Assembly: GCA_951394405.1 (NCBI GenBank)
Contig: OX596334.1
Coordinates: 2,418,001-2,482,000 of the forward strand
Direction: 5' to 3'
Source of the DNA: Coprinellus micaceus
Lineage: Eukaryota > Basidiomycota > Agaricomycetes > Agaricales > Psathyrellaceae
DNA length: 64,000 bases
In this document: positions 44,112 to 55,826 of the stretch, one piece after another
How the letters are laid out: every line of letters starts with the position of its first letter
How positions within the stretch are numbered: position 1 is the stretch's first letter
Translations under genes and position numbers: made by a program
Notes under the pieces: generated by a model
Seen by the model: the letters and a program-made list of their open reading frames with translations, nothing else
What the model was told of the DNA's origin: nothing
The model's database searches: none

Positions 44112-46958
44112 ATGCCCTTTGGACTTATAGAAAGCTACAACAGAACTCGATATGTCGAAGAGCTTCTGGAGACAGTAGACGAGAAGCCTCCCTCTTTCAC
44201 CGTGCATCTCCACCCGGAGTACTGGGTGTTGAATAATGGATCCAAGTTCCTGTACCATAATCAAATTGCCGTTCGTTTGCTGTATCTTGAACTTGGTGGA
44301 AAGCTGATGACATAACAATAGAGCCTTCTGGACGATATACGAGCGCATAGGATTCCGGTCGACTTCCTGGAGTTGTTCGATAGCGCTCGTGTGCCCTTCT
44401 ACGAGGGTAAAGTCTGCTATACCTCGGCGGCGTTAGTATTGACGATTCTCAGGATGCATGGTGGTGGAGCTTTTGGATTATCGCGCTCAAAAATTCAACC
44501 AGCCCCTGCCTGAGAAGCCTGAACGGACACGCGTTATTCTACATCCCAACCCAGAAACGCTATTTGCAGACATATGCACCATGAATCAGAAGAGCGGAGG
44601 GACGTGGTCAGACAAGGATGCTCTAGAAGTCGAATCTAGGTTACTCGTGAGTTGCTTTTGTCCCCCAGGGTTGTCCGATGCCGAACATCCAGCTAGCTTG
44701 CCACCACCCCTCCGCTGTGTCTCGATCCCAATCCACATCTTACCAGGGTCGCGAACCATGTCCTACGCGCATCCACGCCCACAATTCCCGTGTCGCTAAA
44801 GCGGAAGGCTGCCGTGATAGAGCATGAGGAGGTCGAGTCCGAAAAGTTTCGGAAGAGGAGGATTATGTCCCATGGCGCTCCATCGGACGAGAACAGAAAG
44901 CCAACACCCTCGTGCGTTCCTTGTATTGTGTTCATGTCGATGACGTCGGATTGACCATACTTCAGGTACTCTATATTGGATGCGCTGTATAAATTCCGGA
45001 AGGACAAGGAAGCGGAAGCTCAGAATCCGCTACCTACACAACCATACCTGTTGGGCCCACCTCCCCGACTGCCACTAGTTACCACATCGCCTTCGCCGGC
45101 TCATGGTCTCAAGAAAGATCCCTCTGCCCCACCACCACCGGCTCAACCGACCCACCAGTTTGTACCTCAACAACCTCCGACCAGTGCAGTCAACCCTGCC
45201 ATGCAATCACGCGTTTACGCCAACGTCCAGGCAGCCACGGAGGCCGCCACCGCCTCCTCCGCTGTGGCCAACCGCACACCAACCCCCCAAACGACACAGA
45301 GCCAACAACAACAGCACCACCACCAGCTGCAACTCCTACAGAAAGCTCAGCAGCAGCAACAACAAACCATGCAGGCAAGTCCGAAGGTGCCCTCGGTGGT
45401 TCCACAAACACAGCCTTCCCAGAGCGAACAACCCCGCCCTACACCGACCCCGAAACCCAGCGTCACACCCGCTCCAATCCAGCCCGCCGCAAGCTCATCG
45501 GGGGGACCGTATCCCAACCAATTCATTATGCAAGTTGCCCAACAACCTAGTCAACAACCTGCACAACCTGTACCGACGGTACAGCAACCCCGCACTCAAC
45601 CGCAATTAACCGCAAATCAAATGCTAGCTCATCTCCAGAGTGAGCTGGGGAAAACAGCTGAGGCGCTCAAAGTCGACCCCACGAATGAAGGCCTGAATAA
45701 ACAGCTCACCTTGCTCAGAGCACATTACCAAGCATTTGTCCAGCGCTACACGTCGAGTATGGCAACGCGGGCAGGGCAGGTTGGTGTCACCGGCAGGGCG
45801 ACCCCGCAAATCGGTGCTGCGAATGGACAACCTTCGCCTTCTGCTACTCTCGGCAACATGGCACAGCACACTGGACAACTGCAGCAGGTCCAACAGAATG
45901 GGCAACCGCACCATCATCCCGTGAACCCTCAGCACCACCTCCAGCAGTCCGCTCAGCCGGTCCAGAACCCTCAACAGCCCCAGCACATTGGGGCAGGGCA
46001 GTTCACTTTTGCGGCAGGTCCAGGGTTCAACGCCGCTGCTATTCGTTCCACCGCAACGCCCTCGCAGGCCCATATGGTTGCCGTTGCCCAGGCCAATCAG
46101 GCGAAAGTCAACGCAGGCACGCCAGTTCCTGGTGGGGTCTCCGTTGTTCAACATTCGCCTCAACATCACCCGCCGTCCCAACAGCAACAGCAGCATCAAC
46201 ACCATCTCCAGCAGCAACTTCAAACCCCTCAAATGCAACATCAACAACTGCGGACCCCTCAAATGCAGCAGCAACAGCTGAGAGCGACGCCACAGATGCA
46301 GCCCCAGCAATTACGAACCCCTCAGGTGCAACCACAGCAACTAAGGACTCCGCAGATGCAACAGCAACAGCTTGTTCCCCCACAGCATACTCAAATGCAA
46401 CGACAGCCCACACCCCAAGCAAACCTTCAGCAGCAGCAGATGCGACAACAGCAGATGGCCCAAGCTCACGCTCAGGCGCAACCGCAACAAGTTCAGGCCA
46501 TGGCGATGCAACAACAGGCTCAGCAGGCGCGCGTTCAAATGCAGCTCCAGGCTGCCCGGGCACAACAGGGGAATGGCCAACCCATCCCTCCCCAGCAGCA
46601 GCAGCAGCTGATCAACCAGCATTACCTCGCTCAGTACCAGAGGGCTATTCAGGAGGGGAAGATCCCACCTGGTCAAGTGCAACAGTACCAGCAATGGCTT
46701 CTGGCCGCTCAAAGTGGGCGAATACCTCTCGGACAGCAACAGCAGCATCCAAATGCCGTCCAGGCTCAGGCGCTTGCAGTATCCGCCGCTCAAGGTCAAG
46801 CTGGGGGCATTGTTCAAGGGGTAGGCGGAAATCCGATGGCCGTGCAACCTGGTATGCAGGGAATGCGGGACCCCAACGCACTGATGACGATGCAAGTAGT
46901 GCGCCAGCAACAGCAGCAAGCGATACTTGCTCAGCAGAACCAGCAGAGGCAACAGTGA
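44112..46958 (+). CDS. SPT20: SAGA complex subunit Spt20
   Basis: Spt20 is a scaffold subunit of the SAGA histone acetyltransferase coactivator in the nucleus. The conserved domain is spread over four or five short exons. It reads Y-N-R-T-R-Y-V-E-E-L-L-E, 'PPSFTVHLHPEYWVLNNGSK', S-L-L-D-D-I-R-A-H-R-I-P-V, 'DFLELFDSARVPFYE' and G-C-M-V-V-E-L-L-D-Y-R. 'TRVILHPNPETLFADIC' and 'LDPNPHLTRVANHVLR' follow. The last exon, from about 44970, encodes some 660 residues of Q/P-rich low complexity with a tandem LRTPQMQ-type repeat (listed separately). Such glutamine tails are common in fungal Spt20. An in-frame ATG lies upstream at 43965; I chose 44112 because family proteins begin just before the Y-N-R-T-R-Y block. 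Confidence 0.93.
46219..46377 (+). repeat. Tandem LRTPQMQ(Q)n coding repeat in SPT20
   Basis: Five to six imperfect copies of a unit of about 9-10 codons encode the phrase L-R-T-P-Q-M-Q-Q-Q-Q with small changes (T-P-Q-V-Q-P-Q, A-T-P-Q-M-Q-P). The third-base differences between copies suggest the array is not brand new. Confidence 0.8.
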
Positions 46959-48581
46959 CTAGCTGGACACCTTCTCATTATTATTCCATTCATGTTTTCC
47001 TTCTTCGAGCCCGATTCTCCGTCGCTTCTTCTGCTCTTGGAACTTTTGTAAATTATTCGTTTGCCCCCGTTCCCTCTCGCCTTTCATCTTCATTTGGAGA
47101 GTAGTATCGTTGCCATCCCCTCGTGCCCTTTCTTTCCGCACAATCATGCTATTATTCACTTGAAATGTATTCCATCGTTCCCATCGAATGCAGTCAAGTC
47201 TCAGGGACGCACCTGGAGGGGATGGTCCTCTGCCGTTGGGTTCCAGGTTTGCCCCTTGGATGAAGCTCTGAAGGCCCGCGAATTAGCCCCTGAAGCGCGG
47301 CTGATGGCTGGCCACATTTTCATTTTCCTTTATGATCATCAACCTCTACTGCCGTCGGAGCTGGGTTGCAAGGTGACGACGACAAGTAAAGCAAAGCATC
47401 CTGCTGGCTTTTGTACGCACGCTAATTCGACGACGCCACCTGGCTCATTGCTCTGACACCCGCTTGTCATCATCCTTCTTCCCTCGGTCCACGGAACAAA
47501 GTCAGCATTGACGAAGCACCGCACTGAAGAGACCACAAGGCACCGGACGAACGAGGTTACGAAGCTTGTATTCCAATCCACTGACACACGTGTTGCAAAC
47601 CCGAGCATTCAAAGTCTCGACGACGACGACGACGACGACGACGAAGACCTAATCGAGTGTCACGGTCGAACGGCTTGACCCTCGGAGGAATCAGGGCGTC
47701 GGGGAGTGCGTTAGGAGTGGCACTCAGTTGCTGCACGTCTTCGAGAGGGCGAAAGGAAGGGAGGCAAGTTTCCTTCGAGGAACGCCACTACTCGTGAGTG
47801 TCGTCTTCGTGTTTCTTGCACCCTTTCTTCCTGCTCCGTGTTCGCTACGATGCGCACAATCCTTCACCAACCTTCTCTCTTCAGTGGTTAGATCAAAACG
47901 GTTTCCCTGGCTATGATTCCATGGAACGGAGATCTCAGGTCCATAATGTGCCCACGTAGATTGGGCGTCCATCGAAGTGTTGCACGTCCACGAGGCCGCC
48001 GGCTAGAACTATGGTGGATCGGCTCCCAACGGAGCGTCCCCAATACCTCGGCCGAGCGTGGCACACTAGAATCTCTAAAATCCTTTCACCGTCTCCTTGG
48101 TGGAGGTGCATGAGAGACGGAGAGAGTCTACTCCGGTTTACCCGGGATGGCGACTGGACCGCAACGATCGGAGCTCTCTGTTCGATTGGAAGGCTCGTTC
48201 TTCAAGCTAAGGGGCTGCTTAAACTATTCTCCCTACCATGGCTCCGAACTGAGATGCTCTGCAATCATGGGCTACGGCGACAGAGGAGGGAACATTTTGC
48301 TTTGACTTTGCGATCGATATATTTCTCTGTGCTTACAAATTCGTTTGCGTTTGTGTAACTGACCTCTCCGGTAGACCTATAACTCTCTTTGAAGAGCGTT
48401 CTATATCACTCAATCGAGGCCCTCGACCTCCCCAGCGATCGATTGACTCAAATCCGAAGGCCAAGAGAGGTGTCACTGAGCTCGTATCTGTCGACCTATT
48501 CCGGTCAAATCTGTGGGTTACTTTACCTTGCCCGAAGGCCTTCATGTCAAACTGACCTCGCGGCCTCTCGGGTTGCAGACG
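46959..48581. other. Intergenic, 1.6 kb
   Basis: The 3' UTR of SPT20 (pyrimidine-rich near 46980-47140) and a long upstream region of the next gene, which may hold 5' UTR exons. A (CGA)9 run sits inside (listed separately). I see no coding region I can support. Confidence 0.45.
47618..47644. repeat. (CGA)9 trinucleotide repeat
   Basis: A perfect run of nine CGA triplets, 27 bases, in the intergenic region between SPT20 and the 933-residue gene. It is not in a supported coding frame. Confidence 0.95.
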
Positions 48582-51494
48582 ATGTATCGGTCGGGCAATA
48601 CCTCCCCTGGCCGATCCACAACGCCGTTATATGGTCTTGATGATGATGGAATACGCAAGTTCAAGCCTCTCCCCAAACGACGCCGAATGATGGACTTCGG
48701 ATCGCACGGGGCTAGTCTCCCATACCCACTAACCGGAGCCCACACACCGGGCGTCGCTTCGAACCCTGCACCTGCGAACGCTATTGGCCAAGATCGCAGT
48801 TGGAGTGTGGCCACCAATTTCCCTGACATCGAGAAAGTCATGAACTTGAACTCGAGCTTTACGAGGGAGCAGTTCATCGCTCATGCCGGAGAATTCGCGA
48901 AGCGTCTGCAGCATCAACTCCAGGGTGGAAGGTTACCTTCGGTTACAGGGGATAGGATGGAGTTTGTGCAAGCATTTCTTCAGCAGCACCGTGACCATGT
49001 GGCTGAGCTTTCTCTGCCTCAACCGAGTTCGCCCAAAGCGTCGTCCTCCGAGTCGGAAATTCAACCGCCGGAAGAGTCAACCACATACTCTGTATCTGTT
49101 CCCCTTCCCACACTGTCGCCTAACGCCAAGTTCGACCTCGATGCCATGTTCTCTGCACAATTTGAGGCGAGCTTAGCCGGCGCCGTTGGCAGCTTTGACA
49201 GGTTCGATGAGGGCGGTGAGTGGACCGAAGGATTACGTGTATCACCGGCCTTATCCACCCTTCTCCAGATGTTCTACCGGAGTCTTGGGAAGAAGTCGCG
49301 GAAATCTACTATAGTCATCGACCCGCACCACCTCCCCCATCAGCGCCAACGCCAGTTCCCCTTCATATGACTGGAGTGACCTCTGATTTGGGCCGGCGGG
49401 GTTTGAGAGATGGGGAGGAAGACGAGGACGATGAAGGAGATGGGGACTATGACCACCTCCGACAACCTGGCAATGCGAAAAAGCGGAAGACTCCGGCAAA
49501 TGCGAACAATAGCTGGCACTCGCAGACCCGGGGTGACCCTGACGATGAAGGGATTGACGAACTCGGAGGGTTCGGCGGATCTAAAGGTGATGGTACCAGA
49601 CCAGAACAAAGGGAGGGAGTCAGGAATAACGGCGGTGATCAGGGAGCGGACAAAGGAGGGCATGGGTCTGGAGGGAATGGGGTTGGAAATGGGTTGAATG
49701 AGAGAGCTCCAGGGAGTTACCATGGCATTTGCACCTCAAGGCCCCTTGGGCGGCTGCCCCTTTCGGCCCTATCGTCGTTCGCGAGCTCAGCGTCGTCATC
49801 TGCTCGGGTTGGGCAACTAAAGGCCATTGTACGTGCGCGTGGAAAGCTAGCCGGAGCTATGGTCGCAGGGGTCCAGCATAAAGAAATGCTGAAAGCTAGA
49901 AAAAGGCAATTGGAAGCCGTCCTGGGCGTCCTGTCCTCTAACTCCCCGAGCGAGAGCGGCGCGGTTTGTTCACCCGCCTTGGATAGTACCCTCAACTCCC
50001 TGGCTTTGGACCAAGCACTCACCATGGTGGGGCCTTCCCCACTCCCTATAGGTGATTCCACGAGGCGGGCTGTGTCTCTGGGTGCTAGTACTGGTAATCG
50101 CGACGGTCACCAAGTGGCTCCCCACAGCGGAACGAAGGAGAACGCGAGGATTTTTATGGGGCCACCCATCAGACTTTCGCAGCGTACCAGCGTGAGGAGG
50201 GCCAGGGCGTTGGCAAAGACAGCGGGGTCTGGGCCCCGGTTAACTGCCCCACTTCCTACAAGTCAGTTCACCTTCCGATGCGACAGTGTTGGTGAGTTTG
50301 TTAGCGTTGAGCTCGTTCATCCGCTGAACATGTATTAATTCAACGTCAGCGAAAGGGCGGACCAAGGCAGCGCAAGAAGCAGCATTGAAGTTGCGACACC
50401 GCTTCGAAACCGAACTTGAGCGCCAAGCAACAACCGCAGCAAAGATGGCGGCAGCCAGTCGGGCCGCTAACATCCTCGAAGCTGCTAGTACCAGCGGTGC
50501 GGGCAGTAACTCTGCCGGAAATCCCATGGCCACCAAGCAAAAGAAGACGAAGACGGGTGTGCCCCCCAGCAAGAATAGGGTTGCAAATTCGTTTTCCACA
50601 CATGGACCCTCTGGCCTAACGGCTCTCCCCAAATCAAGCGGTCCAGCTCAACAACCGGCCCAGCAGCAGCAACGCCAACCTCAGGGCAATAACAAGTCGA
50701 GCCAGAAGGAAAATGCCAACCCGCAGCAACAACAGCCTGCGTCACAGGTCCCCCCCTCTGCAGCACCGCCCAACAAGCCGAAGAAGAAGAAGCGTTCTGC
50801 AATGGCCAACGCATCCAACCCTCATCATCTCCGGAACTATGTGCCTTCGAGGTTGCCTCACTCTGGCGATGGTCACAGTCAAGGTCACGGCGGTCCCTCA
50901 GGGTTGTTGGGTCCGCTTCCTGTACGGTTTCTAATGGCCGAACTGCCTCCTCGGCGCGGGAGTACCGACCCCGCTGCTCCCGTACCCGCCCCTGCCAATG
51001 TCGGAGGGAAGAAAAAGGGAGGTGCGGGAGGAAGCAATGGTCCTAGTGCCGCCTTGGCACCCGGATCGACAGACGAGTGGATCTGCATGTTCTGCGAATA
51101 CGACTTGTACTACGGGGATGAGGTAGCATTCAGAAGGGCTGTGAGGAGTCGGAAGAAGGTTCTCAAGAGGCGACGGAGGGCGAGGGAGCGTGCCGCTGCG
51201 GCAGCCAACGGGATGAAGCAGTATGGGAAACCCCCTGTTTCTGGACAGGCACCAACCCCACCCGCTGGAGCGACTGGCGTAAATGGCGCCCCAGTTGGCC
51301 AGAGCGAGGGAGAAGAAAACGACGACTTGGAGCAAGACTACGATGGCGATCCGGGATATGAGCAGGGAGGTAATGGAAGGGATGAGTTCGGGAATGTGCC
51401 AAAAGGTCAACTAAACGGCATACCCGCAGGTGGGGGAGGCCGAGGAACAAAGGGACGTAGTGGGGCACGACACATGGTAGATCCAGCTAGTTGA
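48582..51494 (+). CDS. Uncharacterised fungal protein with W-I-C-x-F-C-E-Y motif, 933 aa
   Basis: Three exons (48582-49215, 49269-50291, 50350-51494) sum to 934 codons. I recognise no named domain. The N-terminal third has a short R-R-R patch (F-K-P-L-P-K-R-R-R-M-M-D-F) and 'LNSSFTREQFIAHAGEFAKR'. It also holds an F-D-L-D-A-M-F segment and D-V-L-P-E-S-W-E-E-V across the first junction. The middle has a helical A/L/K-rich part that may form a coiled coil. The C-terminal part has D-E-W-I-C-M-F-C-E-Y-D-L-Y-Y-G-D-E followed by an R/K-rich block, 'SRKKVLKRRRRARERAAAAA'. From memory, filamentous fungi have uncharacterised proteins with a like W-I-C-E-F-C-E-Y plus basic block; this is not verified. 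It is probably nuclear. A 5' UTR intron may precede the ATG, which follows a TTGCAG. Confidence 0.75.
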
Positions 51495-52122
51495 TTAGGT
51501 CTGTTGGCGTCGCGCCCCAAGGAATTGGTCGTGGTGGTGGCTCCCTAACCCTCACCCCACGTTTCCCCTTCACTTGATTCAGCCAGTTTTTCCCTCTTCT
51601 AGCCTGTCCATGTTCCTTGTCTCCCTCTCATATTTGATTTCCACTCCTTTTTCATTCTCGTATCCCCACACAATCTCTTCTCTGTTTTCCAAGCGTGATG
51701 TTCACTTCGCTTAATTAACACTCTTCGAATGACAATAGACTTCATTCCTCTATTCTACCTTCATCGCTCTCAACCCTCACTGCACTGTTCGCAACGTCTT
51801 ATTACACTAGTCCACTGTCCAATCTAGCTATCCCTCCTTGCATTTTCTATCGTCTTCAGAACGTCCCCACACACACTATTTTGTTCACAGCCAACTATCC
51901 CTCAACATTTCCATCGATCTTCCACTTGACTAAATACTCGTGCTCGCACTTACTACCAGCCATACTTTTTATCGTAGGTATCGCTGGCTCTCAGGCACTT
52001 CGATCTCATCGGACAATACTGTATATAACACTCCTTTAATTGAATAAATGTGCATTTAACTTGATGCCTTTAGGAAGGAGGCTCTTGCCCACTTCCTCCT
52101 ACTTATCGCAAAGCAGAGAGAC
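51495..52122. other. Intergenic, convergent 3' ends
   Basis: Strongly pyrimidine-rich on the plus strand, typical of fungal 3' UTRs. It lies between the 933-residue gene and a convergent minus-strand gene. Nothing else is seen. Confidence 0.5.
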
Positions 52123-53306
52123 TCACGATGGCGGCCAAGGCGTAGTCAATAGAATAGGGTTCGGGTCATCGCTCGGTGCTCTCGATGACAGGGGGATCTG
52201 CGCGGCACTCTCTAATCTCGCACTCTTTGCGGTCGGGCACCAGCATCCTGGTCTAGTAACCAATATCAGCATGTGTTCCTTGCTACACATTGTAAAGATG
52301 GGTCACTGAATTACTCACTTTCTACAGTTGAGTATTTCTGCTTGGAATAGAGCTGTCCCTGATTCCGATTTCCTGGCCGAGCTCCCACTCTCCACGGTAC
52401 TCGCACCCTGCCCACTGGGCAGTAAAATGAGCCTTGGTCTGCTACCTCGCAGTGCGTCGGCTACCCCACCACTAGCCTGGCCCCCTGGACCCCACTCTGC
52501 GCTCTGCAATCGAGATGTGCTTGCGGGATCCTGAGGAAGGGCGTCCTGGAGAATGCGAGGATTCTTGCTCGGTCGATGCTGCTGAAGGCGAAGGCCCTGC
52601 TCTCCGTATCCCCTGGCGCTTCCCGGGGCTCCAGGGCCTATTAGACGGGTAGGTTGTAAATGGGATATTCTTAGGAGTTTCGGGTAAGGGGCCACCCGCC
52701 CCTCGCTCCGATGAGCATTCGTCCTTGGACGGTTCTCCTTGTCCTTGGGCCTATTCGCTGGGGCGTACAACTGATCTGTCAATGGGGGACGACCGAGAGC
52801 GGTGTGCTGGACATGATAAAGGTCCTACATTAACGAAGAACGGTGAGGAAGAGGAATCTATACGGATGATGATCCCTCGCACCTTATTTTGAGCTAGTTT
52901 CCGAGGATCGGCTGCGCATAATCCTGGCAGGTTCGGTCAGGCTCTGTTCTCGATACGCCGTCAATGCGCGATTGCATTACCAACCTGACGAAGGGGTTCC
53001 ACCCCCAATTCGTGCCGTTGTTGCTTCCTTCCCACTTTTTTGCACTGCCTGCTCATACTGAAGCAGGAGACCCAGTATTCGCCGTTCTCTCTCCTCTCTG
53101 TGCCGTATTTCTTCCCTGAGGGAATGGTTTTCCTTGTACGCCGCGTCGAGCAGCGCAGCGAGTGTCGCGTCAGAAGGCCCCTCAGCAGCAGATACGGCCC
53201 GGAAGCTGCTGTCCGATATAGGGTGGATCGGTCGGAGGCGTCCCGGAGGAGCAAGAGTGTGCGCCAATTGCCCTGGCGATGGGCTACGGGCCTCAACCTT
53301 GATCAT
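52123..53306 (-). CDS. Uncharacterised protein, 332 aa, with short coiled coil
   Basis: Four exons (52985-53306, 52883-52923, 52319-52824, 52123-52252) sum to 333 codons, each with standard GT-AG junctions. I do not recognise the family. Residues from about 45 to 95 are strongly helical and charged ('AALLDAAYKENHSLREEI', R-H-R-E-E-R-E-R-R, L-L-L-Q-Y-E-Q-A-V), a likely coiled coil. The rest is R/P/S/G-rich and disordered. The last exon adds K-P-G-C-W-C-P-T-A-K after 'FQAEILNCR', so a C-x7-C-x-C cluster forms across the junction. If that last intron is kept, the protein stops earlier, at 52315. The start ATG at 53306 is the first in a plausible context; upstream open frame exists. Confidence 0.6.
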
Positions 53307-53949
53307 GCCTAGGTTTGTGTCGATGTCGTTGGCCACAGTGCAGAGGAGTACGGAAGAAGGAAAGGATATGTCGCCCGGATTTCGGGACGGACCTGAATAA
53401 TTTAAGAATTGCGGACCGTGACAGATCCCCTGGCCCCACCATGTATCAACCCGCTGGCAGATTGACATACGGTGGGTCCCGCAATTAAGTATGTCCCTCC
53501 ACAACACCCCCACTCAGCCTCAGAATATTCCGTGGTTCAGTGAGGTGCATTTAAATTAAACATCTGACTTACACGCAAAGGGTAATCACGTCGCAGAGCA
53601 TAGATTCTCAGACCATTGCTTTGCCGGCGGCGCCTGGACGCGATGCGCCGAAGTATTGTGGATCTCGTTGCTTGGACGACGAAGCGTGTAAGTACCACGG
53701 ATTCGGTTCCGAAGGGTGTTGCGTCACCAGGGTCCTTGAAGCCCTTTCGCAGGAACAAGTCCAAGAGCACGAGAATGCCACAAGGGAAGAAATGAGACGA
53801 CCATGCATCCACCCCGACAACATAGTAGGGCGCATCGATCAGCTGAATCCGCTGGCATTTGACGCGACTGTGGGGGAACGGGCCCTCAACTCGATCGATG
53901 GGATCGTCGACCTGGAGTGGTGTATTGTAGTCTTTCTAGTTGCATGACT
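53307..53949. other. Intergenic or unresolved
   Basis: Open frames exist on both strands (for example plus 53621-53947), but I cannot support any of them by motif or splice logic. It may include the 3' end of the minus-strand gene that follows. Confidence 0.35.
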
Positions 53950-55674
53950 CTAGGGATAAATGCGAATGATATCTGCTACAGTGCACAATGCGTCGAGGTG
54001 CCTCTTGCCAGTTGGCGGTGGCCTAGTTGGAGAATATAGTGTGAGGATGGTGAATAAGGTAGGCTGGCGATGTCGTGGCGAGATCGAAGAATGGAGGTCG
54101 ACCAGGATATTTTGCAGAAGACGCCCCTCTGGATAGATGGCAACCTCGAAATGGAGGGGGGTCCACAATTTTCCATACCGAAAGGTCCACTGAAGAATCG
54201 GGGTGTCGACCCTGTTGCGCCTTCCGCCATTGGAAGGAGGAGGCTTGATTGAGGTGACCGTGTCCCGGAATATTCGTTCGAAGAATCCGAGGTCCCAATT
54301 GAAAACGGCTTGATGACCGCATGGGCCTCCCCGCTGCCACTGGCTCGTGTCCTGTACTCGCGGTGCTATTGAACACAGCAGCATGAAGAATCGAGGGAGG
54401 ACAAGGCAAAGGGAATAGCGGCAGTAATTCGCGATGATAGGATGGTTCGGGGGCCCAAGAGTGGTGTATTACCCATCGCTTCGTGTCGTGCTCGGGATAA
54501 CTTTGAGACTGTTGTTTGGTGACGAGCCAGGAAGCTCCCCTCGCCATTCCCGATATCTTCTGGGGGGCTCCAGGATTGAATCCCCCCGCCCTCGCCTCAT
54601 GTCCCCTCCCCCGAGCTCATGAATGACCCTTTGCATCTGAATGCCAATCACGTCGACGCGGTCGAAAAGATAGGGAGGTAGGACGCCGTAGAGATTCCCG
54701 GGGGTTGCGATTGTATCTCGCGGAGATAGGTATAAGGGGATGCGGGACTTGAGAACCCGGACTGTGTTGACGTAGATGATGACCTTGTCAACCTGCTCCC
54801 TCCGGATTTCTGGTAGAGGACGTCGGGTATGGGTCATGAGCGACGTAGGTCGGGAGGGTTTCCTGGGGACATGAGGCTTCTTACCGAAGATGGGCTCGCG
54901 TCCGGGAATGCTGCGGGCAAGATGGATGAAGGGTGTGTCTCCACGCGAAATGCCGACGTGTTCTAACAAGATGGGATGACGGTTGGCGACTGGGCAGGGC
55001 AGCTCAATAATTAAAAACCTGCGTACTTATTCTTCGCCAGACATCTGAAGTCGTGCTGAATATAGCGACAGGAGCTTCTTGAGGGGTCCAGATGCGTTCA
55101 AGAGATAAGCCCGGATCCTACACACGATGTTGGGGGATGTGCTTCAGTTGAGGTTAGGGACGCGCTTACCTGGAAGTAACCCTCGCGAATACGAAGCCAC
55201 CAATCCTCTGACAAAGGTGAGACCACTCGAGGGCGGTACAGCATCTCAAAGCGACGTTGCTTGTCCCACCGAACGATGTCGTGCAGCGTCCCTATTGTAG
55301 AGTTGGCCATCCAAGGGTGTCGAAGCTGTAGAAACAATTGATACTCGAATCCAGGATGTACAGACTGACGCGACGTACCACTTCCAACACAGACACGAGC
55401 CCATCGGGACGCACCGCCAGTTGCTCCCTGGCATCTAGGAACAAAAGTCGGAGGGCCTTCATCGTTTCGACGTGTTCCGGAGTGACCTCCCAACGCTGCA
55501 GCTTCGTAGCCTCGAACTGGTCGAATACGTCGTTTGGAATATGTGGACCGGGATTGGCCACAGGCCTGGTGACCGCCCGCGCCCGCGTCGAAACGGCCCT
55601 TGGAGATGCACGGCGTACGAAGGAGTTAATGCATAGGCGTCGAGCAGGGAGCAGACGCCCAGCAAGGGTCAGCA
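53950..55674 (-). CDS. Uncharacterised protein with mitochondrial-type leader; 3' end uncertain
   Basis: From ATG 55674 the leader 'MLTLAGRLLPARRLCINSF' followed by V-R-R-A-S-P-R is basic and acid-free, as for mitochondrial import. Then come 'VFDQFEATKLQRWEVTPEH' and 'ALRLLFLDAREQLAVRPDGL'. A 57-base intron leads in phase to L-R-H-P-W-M-A-N-S-T-I, then 'DKQRRFEMLYRPRVVSPLSE' and 'DWWLRIREGYFQ', which has good coding character. A further exon reads 'RIWTPQEAPVAIFSTTSDVW'. An open block at 54469-54969 contains 'VDKVIIYVNTVRVLKSRIPL' and 'NLYGVLPPYLFDRVDVIG'. Below 54460 all three frames are open, so the final exon cannot be chosen; 53950, 53976 and 54023 are candidate stops. No family recognised. 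Confidence 0.45.
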
Positions 55675-55826
55675 TGCGTCGAGGGCAGTCAGAGGTGCGC
55701 GACGCTGCCAGCGACACCCGACAGCAAAATTGGTGACTCTGATGTCGGAGCATCGCCACCGGCTGCTGTTACCTCTCACGAAACACCCCTGTCCCTCAAA
55801 TTCACCCAACAGTGTATATCGCAATA

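Noticed and set aside
53621..53947. Plus-strand open frame with several Cys and His residues
   Set aside because: No ATG at its start, no recognisable motif, and the opposite strand is also open there.
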